Assembly (NCBI RefSeq): GCF_030463565.1
Contig: NC_134655.1
Span: forward strand, 4,662,372-4,726,371
DNA length: 64,000 bases
From: Pelecanus crispus
Lineage: Eukaryota > Chordata > Aves > Pelecaniformes > Pelecanidae
Reading direction: 5' to 3'
The notes below the pieces were generated by a model. That model made no database searches. It was not told the origin of the DNA and worked only from the letters and a program-made list of their open reading frames with translations. Positions 1-9,290 of the stretch are shown in pieces. The position numbers and the translations under genes are program-made. The first letter of the stretch is position 1. Each line of letters opens with the position of its first letter.

Positions 1-929
1 TGGAATCAAACTCAAGCAGTACTTTGCACGCCATATAGGTGTTGCTGATATATTCTCTTGCTGCGACAGATTTGCTCCCTATAGGATGAAAAGTGAGTGC
101 CCAAGGAACAAGCATTAGTTTCAGACCTGACAAGTGAGTACAGTGTCCCACCTACCTACAAATGAGCCGTAAAACATAGTTAATACACCAGGCATCGGAT
201 GGTCGCAAAGTTCTGTATGGAAGTTGTAAGGTGTTCTTGCGTTCTACTGTGTCATCACGCCATCCTTCTTGTAAGCTATACTAAGGGCACTGTATTACTA
301 AGGGCACTATATTAGTGAGCAACCCTCAAAAAGATGTTATTTCCTTCCACGAGCAAGTGAAGAAGTTGAGGGAAATTGGGTCGGAAGTAAACTTAATCGT
401 CATTCGGCTCCTTTCTGTATCAGCAGAGAGCTGACTGGACATGAGGGAGGGAATATGCTTCATCTGGCAAAGGGCTGACAGCATACTCCTCGCTTGTGCA
501 ATGTTACAGCTCAGGGGAAATATGATTCAGAGGACTGTCTCTGAGTCATAATTTCTTTCTGAGCTCCTTCTGAACTGGTAAGGCTACGTTTTGTCCCGTA
601 GTTGGAACTACAAGCAAAGATTCCATCTTACCCTACGCTTTGAAACGTGTCAATGAGTTCAAAAGCACTACCTTTGCGAGGGGCACCAACACACGTTGCT
701 TTCTACCGAGCACTACTTCCCTTTGCAATAATTAAACAAGACTCATGTATTTCATATTAGCAAAAAAGCAACCACCCGCTGCTAATGACTTTCAACAGTG
801 GAACAGCGTATTTATCATCCGTGTTTTCTCAAATGCCTGTATTGTCCTGCTACACATTCAAGATGATCACGTATCTCGTGTCTATAGGAGATAGACCCAC
901 CATAGGCGAAGTCGAGACGCCAATTACCG
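1..929. other. Intergenic, no gene seen
   Basis: Ordinary mixed-composition DNA. I see no extended reading frame with protein-like composition, no splice-flanked exon and no repeat I can name. The sequence becomes abruptly GC-rich at about 930, where the CR1-related block begins. Confidence 0.6.
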
Positions 930-2870
930 AAGGCGTGCGGGACTCCCAGGCCGCCGCCTCACGGAGCGGGGCGCGGGGGCTCCTGAGGCGGGGGCGGCGG
1001 GCAGGCGGGCGGGCGGGCAGCGGCCAGGCAGACAGACAAGAGGGCAGGCAGACAGACAGACAAGCAGGCAGGCGGGCAGGCGGCAGCTCTCGCGAGAGAG
1101 GCTGCCGAGGCCTGGGCGTTGCCCGGGCAACCGCGCCCCCCCCGCCCCGCGCCACGCGCTGCCCGCAGAGCGCGGCGCGGCGGTTTGGGCGGGAAGGGCG
1201 CCGGCAGCCCCCGGGCTCGGGAGGCGAGTTCAGCCGTGGGCATCACCCTCCCAAGAGGAGCTCAGCCATGGCGTCCGCCCGGCACAAAGCCACGTCCTCT
1301 GCGCTCGCCAGAACGGATGTGGCAACCCAGACAGAGCTCCCACAAAAACATGCAGCCGTCCCGGCCTCGGGCCGCAGGGCGTGCCCGAGCCTTTCGCTGG
1401 TAACGGATGGCGGTGGCCAGCACGGCCGTGTGAGCTGTGACCGAGGGGACGATCTGCTCAGCCGGGTGGCAGAGCTGCGAGAGGAAGCAGAAGGGTTATG
1501 GAGCATCAGGGAGCCTGAGAAAGAGACTGGTGGGGCCCAGCTCTGCCCTCCCTGAGATAGGAACGGCTGCCAGAAAAAACCTGAGATCAAGGGGATCCCG
1601 CAGCCTCCCCCCGCCGGGCTGAAGGCAGCAGCTTAAAGGAAAGGAGGGAATGGGGGCGAGTCCACGCTCGGGGCGGCAGGTGAACCCCTCCTTGCGCACC
1701 TCACCCCCCCAGGTGCCTCCACCACAGGCAGGAGGCTCTGGGTGTGGAAGGCCACTCAGGGGATGATGTGGATGACAGTCCATCTACACCAGAGGTGTTG
1801 CCAAGGTCAGAAAGGTCTACCCACCATCACAACCACCTCCACGAGGAGGAAAAGACAGGTGATGGTTGTAGGTGACTCCCTTCTGAGGGGCACAGAGGGT
1901 CCAACGTGCCGGACAGACCCTCCTCTTAGGGAAGTCTGCTGCCTCCCTGGGGCCCGGGCTAAGGACATCACTAGGAAGCCTCCTAGCCTGGTACAGCCCT
2001 CGGACTATTACCCACTGGTGCTCTTCCACGTGGCTGGCGATGAAGCTGCAACGCGTAGTCCAGGGGCAATCAAGAGACTTCAGGGCCTTGGCACGGTTGG
2101 TAAGGGAAGCTGGAGCACACGTTATTTTTTCCTCTCTCCTTCCAGCTGCAGGCAGCAACATTGGAAGAAACAGACAGACCCAGTCCATTAATACATGGCT
2201 CCGTGGCTGGTGTCACTGCCGTGATTTTGGGTTTTTCAATAATGGGATGGCCTACACGGCACCAGGCCTGCTGGCATCGGATGGATTCGCCTCTCTCAAA
2301 GGGGGAAGAGGGTCTTTGCTCACGAGCTAGCGGGGCTGACTGACAGAGACTTGAAGAGGGAGGGGGATAATCTCCGGCTTGCCTGTGACAAGCTGTGGGA
2401 TCCCATGCCAGGGTTAGAGGGTCGGGCTGCTAGTGAGGGCCCTCAGCCTGCGGGTCTGAGACTTGCTGGGTACACTGGAGCACACCTGAAGTCTTATGGA
2501 GACGAGCCAGGGGCTCCTGAGGTAATTGGAGCGAACAGGGGAACACCAGTGAAATACCTCAAAGGAATTAAGGTGTGTTTCTCTAAGAAGGAGACGCGGC
2601 CGACAGCCCAGCTAAAGCGCCTCTACACCAATGCAGGCAGCATGGGCAACAAACAGGAGGAGCTGGAAGCCACCATGCTGCTAGAAAGCTGCGACCTGGG
2701 TGCCATTACTGAAACTTGGTGGGACAAATCCCATGACTGGAGTGCGGCTATCGACGGCTACAGGCTCTTCAGAAGGGACAGGCGAGGAAGGAGGGGCGGA
2801 GCGGTTGCCCTCTACATCAAGAAATGGATAGGTTGTGAAAATCACTTATATTCTTCAAATGTTTCTTACA
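930..2870 (+). mobile_element. CR1 LINE, 5' half, degenerate
   Basis: CR1 non-LTR retrotransposon in sense orientation. A GC-rich leader (930-1267) is followed by an ATG at 1268 opening an ORF1-like frame that contains VATQTEL and later RVAELREE (coiled-coil-like) and stops at 1553-1555. Further ORF1 continues in other frames. Bases 1850-2330 encode a SGNH/GDSL-esterase-like segment with VVGDSLLRGTE, EVCCLPGAR and PSDYYPL. ORF2 begins near 2560; its endonuclease start is legible at 2610-2850 (LYTNAGSMGNKQEELEA, AITETWWD, DGYRLFRRDR, GGAVALYIKKW). Frames shift several times, so it is dead. The element stops at about 2870 where LTR-like sequence starts, and reverse transcriptase and the 3' end are missing. 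This is the reverse of the usual 5' truncation of CR1. Family assignment rests on recognised motifs only. Confidence 0.85.
1088..1131 (+). promoter_or_regulatory. CGCG palindrome and RFX X-box in the CR1 leader
   Basis: TCTCGCGAGA at 1088-1097 is a perfect 10-base palindrome known as a CpG-island core-promoter motif. GTTGCCCGGGCAAC at 1118-1131 is a perfect 14-base palindrome fitting the RFX X-box GTTRCC-NN-GGYAAC. Both lie in the GC-rich leader, 137-180 bases upstream of the ORF1-like ATG at 1268. I infer they belong, or once belonged, to the element's internal promoter. They could instead be part of a host CpG island into which the element was placed. Confidence 0.5.
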
Positions 2871-2875
2871 TAATG

Positions 2876-3790
2876 TGGTGGATTGACCTTAGCTGGACAC
2901 CAGGTGCCCACCAAGCCGCTCTATCACTCCCCTCCTCAGCTGGATGGGGGGGAGAAAATACAATGAAAAAGCTCATGGGTTGAGATAAGGACAGGGAGAT
3001 CACTCACCAATTACTGCCAAGGGCAAAACAGACTTGACTTGGGGAAATGAATTTATTATCAACCAAATCAGAGTAGGGTAACAAGAAATAAACACCAGAT
3101 CTTAAAGCACCTTCCCCTCACCCTTCCCTTCTTCCTGGGCTCACTCCCAATTTCTCTGCCTCCTCCTCCCGAGTGGCACAGGGGGACAGGGAACAGGGGT
3201 TGCGGTCAGTTCATCACACGTTGTCTCTGCTGCTCCTTCCTCCTCACTCTCTTCCCTGCTCCAGCATGGGGTCCCTCCCATGGCAGACAGTCCTCCACAA
3301 ACTGCTCCAATGTGGGTCCCTCCCATGAGCTGCAGTTCTTCACAAACTGTTCCAGCGTGGGTCCCTCCCACGGGGTGCAGCCCCTCAGGAGCAGCCTGCT
3401 CCAGCGTGGGTCCCCCGCGGGGTCCCCAGCCCTGCCAGCAAACCTGCTCCAGCCTGGGCTCCTCTCTCCACGGGGCCACAGCTCCTGCCAGGAGCCTGCT
3501 CCAGCGCGGGCTTCCCCCGGGGTCACAGCCTCCTTGGGGCACATCCCCCTGCTCCGGCGTGGGCTCCTCCCTGGGTGCAGGTGGATCTCTGCTCCCCGTG
3601 GGCCTCCGTGGGTGCAGGGCACAGCTGCCTCGCCATGGGCTGCACCAGGGGTGCAGGGGAATCTCTGCTCCGGTGCCTGGAGCACCTCCTGCCCTCCTCC
3701 TGCACTGACCTTGGGGGCTGCAGAGTCATTCCTCTCACATATTCTCACTCCTCTCTCTTGGGTGCTGTTGCGCAGCATGTTTTTTTCCCA
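2876..3790 (-). mobile_element. LTR-like avian interspersed repeat, 3' portion
   Basis: Sequence of a type I recognise as an abundant avian ERV-associated repeat, lying on the - strand by two signs: an AATAAA is readable on - at about 3050, and the gag-like remnant nearby is also on -. The outer end at about 2876 reads as a CA-type terminus on the - strand. The element is interrupted after about 3790; its other end resumes at 4701-4874. Within it is a run of about nine imperfect 40-53 base repeats (separate entry). A - strand frame stays open through those repeats (3206-3778), but I have no evidence that it is translated. The exact family name is not known to me. Confidence 0.6.
3256..3680. 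repeat. Imperfect tandem repeats inside the LTR-like element
   Basis: The motif CTGCTCCAGCGTGGG and close variants recurs at 3256, 3302, 3347, 3396, 3444, 3496, 3549, 3589 and 3665. Most intervals are 40 to 53 bases; the last is 76. Between copies the filler repeatedly reads TCCCTCCCAYGGG-GTGCAG or similar. On the - strand the copies encode repeated GPTLEQF-like peptides. This is a degenerate minisatellite-like array belonging to the mobile element. Confidence 0.85.
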
Positions 3791-4014
3791 GCACTCATCC
3801 CTTCACCACAATTACAACTGAAATTCCCCACAATCATTCCGCTCTTCGGTCTCTAGCTGCGTTCAGTCCATGTTTTGCCCGTTACCTCTTCCAGTTACTA
3901 GCCTTGTCTCAGATTCCTCATGTCCCTGTTCAGATGCCAAAAAGGACTTTTTTTTGGGGGGGGGGGGGGGGGGAGTTGGGGGAAGGCGGAAATTAATTCC
4001 CCTGCATTGTGTTG
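3791..4014. other. Unassigned spacer with T8-G19 tract
   Basis: About 220 bases between the LTR-like block and the OSBPL9-derived block, containing a run of T followed by a long uninterrupted G run (about 3949-3974). It holds no reading frame or family match I can support. The homopolymer junction is prone to assembly error. Confidence 0.5.
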
Positions 4015-4700
4015 CTACAGATTGCTAAAAGTACTGTAAACCCTGTTGACACAGTGTATCAGCCCAGTCCTTTGGAACAGCCAGTGATCAGCACAATGCC
4101 TTCCCAGGCAGTTATACTTCCAGAACCTGCTCAGTTGTGCAAGTCAGAGCAGTGACCCTCCTCTTTGCCAGTGGGACCTGTAGTGGCATTGCTTGGAAAT
4201 CAGACTCCAACACCAAATAGTATAGGAAGTGGGCAATCGGCACCTAGCCGCAGTCTCGCTTCTCCAAGACATGTCAATCTTTCTCCAAACACAGTTGCAG
4301 ATTTTTCTTACTCAAGCAGTGAGGATGGATTCTATGACGCCGATGAATTCTGTCAAAGCAGTTCTTCCCCACAGTGATGTATGGACTCTTCAGGGCCTGC
4401 AGCAGTCCTGACTCGCAGCAGCACAGGAAGTAGTCTGAAATGGCTGGGTACCACAGGGCCCTCAGTTCTTCCATGTCTAATGGGACAAATGGTGCTGGTC
4501 TCTGCGATCCTCCTGATGATCGAGGTGATGATGGGGAAGGAGAATCAGTAGAAGAACATAAGAGTGTATCATGAATCTATTGTCACAACTTAGACTAGGA
4601 ATGGATCTAACAACGGTGGTTCTTCCAACTTTTATCCTGGAAAGGAGATCACTGTTGGAAATGTATGCTGACTTTTTTGTACATCTGGACTTACTCATCT
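4015..4700 (+). pseudogene. OSBPL9: OSBPL9 processed pseudogene, part A
   Basis: Intronless, frame-broken copy of oxysterol-binding-protein-like 9 (ORP9) coding sequence. OSBPL9 is a cytosolic lipid-transfer protein; this copy covers the linker and the start of the lipid-binding domain. Recognisable pieces in order are [19 protein letters not shown] (about 4020), [24 protein letters not shown] (4305-4355), a stretch like [13 protein letters not shown] (4475-4540), then [19 protein letters not shown] and [15 protein letters not shown] (4571-4680). In-frame stops (for example at 4153) and frameshifts show it is non-functional. Joining of what are separate exons in the parent indicates a retrocopy. 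It is cut off at about 4700 by LTR-like sequence, and the gene resumes as part B at 4875. Confidence 0.85.
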
Positions 4701-4874
4701 CAGAGGCGCTACCACCGCTGCTGACGGGCACGGCCTTGGCCAGCAGTGGGTCTGGCCTGGAACCGGCTGGCATTGGCTCTGTCGGACACGTGGGAAGTTT
4801 CTAGCAGCTTCTCACAGAAGCCACCCCTGTAGCCGCCCTCTGCCCCCAAAACCTTGCCACACAAACCCAATACT
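4701..4874 (-). mobile_element. LTR-like repeat, other end
   Basis: Continues the repeat of 2876-3790 on the - strand: the segment around CAGAGGCGCTACCACCG, the GGCATTGGCTCTGTCGGACA stretch and the outer end with CAAAACCTTGCCACACAAAC. Read on the - strand this is the start of the LTR-like unit, beginning TG near 4874. The gap between the two LTR portions is filled by the spacer and OSBPL9 part A, so the repeat unit is split by host-gene-derived sequence. Confidence 0.6.
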
Positions 4875-4976
4875 GTCACATGCCTAGCTTATGATAAACA
4901 CCAGATTTTGACTTTTCCTAATGGTTATGGAAGGTCTTTTCTCACCATCCCATGGACAGAACTTGGTGGAGAATAC
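4875..4976 (+). pseudogene. OSBPL9: OSBPL9 processed pseudogene, part B
   Basis: A short + strand piece encoding [19 protein letters not shown] followed by [13 protein letters not shown], which matches a region of OSBPL9 downstream of part A with roughly a hundred codons missing between them. Orientation and order match part A, so both appear to derive from one retrocopy. The missing middle is replaced by the 174-base LTR-like fragment. It ends abruptly at about 4976 next to ERV gag-like sequence on the opposite strand. Confidence 0.75.
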
Positions 4977-4979
4977 CGA

Positions 4980-5548
4980 CATTTTGAATCACCTTCCTCC
5001 ACATGGCCTGTGTGCACAGGACGTTCTCTGGATCTTTGGAGACGTCATCATTGTCTAGATCACTGTAGATGACTTCTAGCACCGCTAATTCTCTCAGGTA
5101 TTGGATGCCTTCATCCGTGGTTGTCCACTTTCCTGGCTAGTTCATAAGATCTTCCTTGAATGGACATCTTGCCCTCACACTTGAGAGGAGCTGTCTCCAG
5201 ACTACAAATCACTGCTTCTTTTCCAATTCCTCTCTCAATTCCCTGGTTGGTAGCAAGGGATCCCAGCTTCTGGGCTTCCTTACCTTCCAGTTGCTGACTG
5301 TTGGCCCCATTATCCCAGGATCGGAGCAGCCAGGCAGCAATCCGCTCGCCTGGCTGGTGGCTGTCATCTTTGCGCATGTCTCGAAGTTCTGACGAAGTCA
5401 GGGACCGGGTAGTTTCTGCTTCTGTTCTGATTTCTCTCACTCCTTCCTCCAATTTCTTTGTCAAAGGACTGGCTTCTTGATCAAACTCGTCCTCTTTTTC
5501 CTCCTCCCTTCACTGACCGTGGTGTCTGCATAGTTGTTTCACAGACAT
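4980..5548 (-). pseudogene. ERV gag-like remnant
   Basis: On the - strand a frame of about 117 codons (5464 to 5111), continuing in broken form to about 4980, has the composition of an avian endogenous-retrovirus gag segment: charged, coiled, with a SLTSSELRDMRKD core and a GERIAAWLLRSWDNGA stretch. It is a fragment with stops and frame changes, and no pol or env is visible. At 5508-5548 a short stretch resembles the LTR-like block at 3701-3745 (CACTGACCNTGGNGNCTGCA), suggesting a leftover leader/gag junction. Non-functional relic. Confidence 0.65.
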
Positions 5549-6220
5549 AATCCTTGAAATCCAGCAGTATCCTGAAATATTAACAAAAGCTTGTACATTT
5601 TTAGATGACCTCATAAAAACAACTTTGACAAGACTCTTTCTTGAGATACCCAACCCACATGACAGTTCATGGATCGCTAAAGATAATCCGTTTGACAAAC
5701 TGAATGTTTACGCTACTCTGACAAGAGACATCACAGAGCAAAGGTTGCAGCTCACCCACAGCAAAGATTTTTTTCGATGGATCGCAGAAAAGACACAACA
5801 AAAATGCGATTTGTCTTGTTCACTCCTTATTTCTCCCTTTGAGGCTATCTGCTAGCCTGAAACGTTCTACCGCTAGCTATCTTCCTCATCAAGCAGTGCA
5901 GTACACCACGAAAAGATACAGTGCTGAGAACACAAAGTCCATACTGCATGGATTTCCAGGGTTTTACTTTATACTAACTTTAATTTGGTCCCGTAGATTG
6001 ACTGTTCATTAGCAGCTGGAGTGTGTTATAGCTTTGTCTCCATTAGCAAGAAATACGGAACAGTAGAGCAGGTCTGGAGGGCAAAGAGTCGGCGTTGAAA
6101 ACTTGATGTCCACTCTGTATGCATCTTGCAGTTTACCTGACAGTAGTTCTAGGCTGGTTCAATGAACGGATAATCCATCATCATGCTGTTGTACCACAGC
6201 TTTTGCTCTAATTTCATCTG

Positions 6221-6470
6221 AAAGGAATTCAGCTTGTGTACTCCAAGACTGCTACACATTGCAGATCAAAGCAGGTCAGTAGGGACAAATGAAAAATTAA
6301 TTTCAAAACTTCTAATCCAAACTAAAACACTCATGTAGATACATTATGATTGTACTCCTGGAATACATCTTTTGGTTTAGATTAATCAAAAAGGAATTCA
6401 GTTTGCGTGCTCCAAGATTGTCCTCTTCAAAAGCCAACTCTTAAACCTAAAATGCTGATGTAGACACCCG
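6221..6470. repeat. Diverged local duplication
   Basis: AAAGGAATTCAG at 6221 and again at 6390 (offset 169) begins two related units. Each continues with TTGYGTRCTCCAAGAYTG and later ends with a CTAAAA-YRCT-ATGTAGA-A-type segment (about 6320-6340 and 6448-6465). The units have diverged by point changes and small indels. Family unknown; it could be a local duplication or two fragments of one repeat. Confidence 0.55.
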
Positions 6471-9164
6471 CTTTGCAACCCAGGCAGAGAGGAGCTCTGT
6501 TCTTTGCTTCACCCTATGCTTTCTTGCAGAGCTCTACACAATTAGTTTACTTCTTTGTAGGCATTTCTGCTTTAGAATGGTAAGTTTTTTGGAGTAGTGT
6601 CATCTACTGTAACCTGTATCATTCCCAGTTCAATAGAGTGAAGAGACATAAACCATCCCTTTACTACCTTGCGTGGGCTACCTGTATTTAGATAATAGTG
6701 TGTAAGTACGAGAAACATGTGCAAAGCCACTATCCTCCTTTCCGCCACTATCCTCCTTTCCTGCAAACATGTAAAAATACAGTGAGGAGCAAAGGCACTT
6801 TCACCCGGCCATTTCCATGCACTGACTACTGCAGTTACCACAGATATTTATTGTTTGAAGAAGACTGAAACATTACCCTAAGCTGGCACTTACTCTGCAA
6901 TGGAAATTGGCCACATTTGTTTAAAAAAAAGTAACAGTGAAGTTACAATATTATTTCTTACTGACAGAAGGTCTGGTATCCTCACAAATGGATTATGCTG
7001 CCTCTATATGACAAATGGAGGCATTTCTCAGCTGTCAGTCAAAGACAGTGTTCAGCAAAAATACCAGCCCAACTTTTCCAACAGAAAGCTCAGACTCAGC
7101 TGAAAAAGAAAATAACATGTGGGAGTACCAGCTTCTGTGTGAAAAAGGATTCTATATGCCAGGATTCCTTCTTTAAAATATTTTCCCTTAAGTTAGATGA
7201 TCTTTTCTCTTCTGATAAATACTTTTCTTAAGCTCAGGTGATCATCTGTTGCTCCATTACACAACACAATTCTAACAAAACTTGACTCTACTCTATGGTC
7301 TTGTATCAGAAAGTACAAGAAATCTAAATAAAGAGCTAGTCAATTAACAACTGTGCATTCCATTTTTTTTCCTAATTCAGTTGTTCATAAACATTTAAAA
7401 TATATGCCCTTACACAACAAAGAATGATAATTCAGACACAGTTAGGAGAGTCCACAGGAATTAAGAAAATTATTTTGTTGGCCATGACTAGATTAAAATT
7501 TCAATATATCTTGCTGTACAGATGAGATAGAGTTTTTCCTCTCTTATACAAAAAAGAAAGGACAATTTCTCTCAATATGACAATAAAAGAAAATATAGAA
7601 GCTAAATGAAAATGACACCACATAAAACTGCAGAAGTAATAGTCAATTCGTTAAGCCTGGCTGTGGTTAAGACAAGCACATGCATGCTCATTCCCTGTGA
7701 CAGATACTGCTGGAGAAATTCAGGTTAAAAACAATTGGACCTCCACTGGTATTCAAGTATTGACACTCTAAGACTGAGGCTGTCATCAGAAAAAGCAAGT
7801 ACGTCAAACACACGAATGTGGTTTGCAAACTTCTACTTGCTACCTTCACTGCTAAAGAAACCTCCATCAGGAAAGGAAGACACAAATTACTTGCAACTTC
7901 CCAAGTCAAAAAATGAAAGGCAATTTTTTTTTTTTTAAACTTAAGGCATTTTTACAAGTGAGGATGGAGCTAATAATTGCAGAAGCTACATCATCCAGCA
8001 TAAAGCTGAAATGTCTCATTTATAAACTGTCTAGAGGGCATTTACTTAACTTCCACTAATATTTTTTTTAAAATCAAAGAATTAAAGACATGCTGGCTAA
8101 CCGATATATAACACCTTTTTGGTAGATAGGATGTACTAGCAAAGAAGGTAACAGGAAAGGTTCATTGGCACTCAGTTTGGGGAAGAAATGCTTTTCCTTT
8201 ATGAAAACAGTCCTGTCTGCCCATCACCATTAATACTTGAAAACTGACACTAATTACACCACTTCTGATTTCCTGTTATATAAATGGGTATCTTTAATTT
8301 CTGTTCCACCCTGCTATTCTCCAAAGACAATCTGTGAAATGAGTGAATAAAAGTCTGGTTCCTTTAGTAGTTTCCGTATCTTACTGACCCAGACATATGG
8401 CCAAAACCTGTATATCACAAAAGGGCACATTTATGTTTCTTTCACTAAAGTAGTTGTATTTCACGTAATCCCGAGGCTATCATCACTATATAACCCAGAT
8501 AGCAACTATCCATAAATAGGAAAACAAATAGGCAGAATAATCTTACTATTCATTCCTGATCCAGTGAGAAAACGTTTTGCAAATGTGAGCATATGCCTTT
8601 GAAAAACAGCATTCTGTGGTTCTTTTCACTGCATGGTGACACTATCCCCAATTATACAAAACAGTAAAGAAACCAAGCGTCTGAGTATTTTCTGTAGACA
8701 ATTACGTGATAGGATTAGATAGATGGTGAAAGGAGTACAATGGAACAAGTAAACAACCAGATCTTCATTATCAGAGAGGTGCTGAGCACCCGCAGCTCCC
8801 TCTAAATTAAATTGGGCAACTCTTTAGTATGTCTGCCTTTAATCTTTGTGCCTAAAAATATTAAATTAAAATCCACACATTTTCCTAACTGAGCATCATC
8901 ATAAAAGCTGTGAAGGTTCCGGTATCCTATTTCAACACAGCCAGGAAGGCCTGGATGAGAGAAATAAGAGTTCACGTAGCTCCTGCCTGGAGAATGCACG
9001 CTTAGGGGACTCTTGACACACGGTGGATTCTACGTATTTGTAGGGGTAAAGGAAGCCCTCAGGTTGGCTTTACAATGATTTTCATATAACCCTTGATACC
9101 ATAATACCCGAGGTTCCCAGTCATTAACAGATTTTATCTCCAAACCCACTCTTTTGAGAAAGGG

Positions 9165-9290
9165 AGGAATTATTATTTCCATTTAATGACTAAGGAATTG
9201 AAGAACAAGATAGATTGAGAGATTTGCCCAAGGATGTAGGGCAAACCTGCCACAAACTGAAGCGACAGCTTAGGATTCCTGATCTGTGCC
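9165..9290 (+). repeat. Ancient MIR-like SINE remnant
   Basis: GAATTATTATTTCCATTTAA, then AAGGAATTGAAGAACAAGA and GAGAGATTTGCCCAAGG match the general pattern of MIR/CORE-type SINEs (fold-down A-rich segment, then TTGCCCAAGG). It is heavily diverged, as expected for an element inherited from the amniote ancestor. Confidence 0.5.

Noticed and set aside
785-1267. Protein-coding start upstream of the CR1 ORF1 ATG
   Set aside because: Translation is low-complexity Arg/Gly from GGCAGGCGG-type repeats with no resemblance to a protein.
3280-3708. + strand open frames in the LTR repeats
   Set aside because: Ser/Pro-rich readings of GC-rich tandem repeats. The element's own orientation is -.
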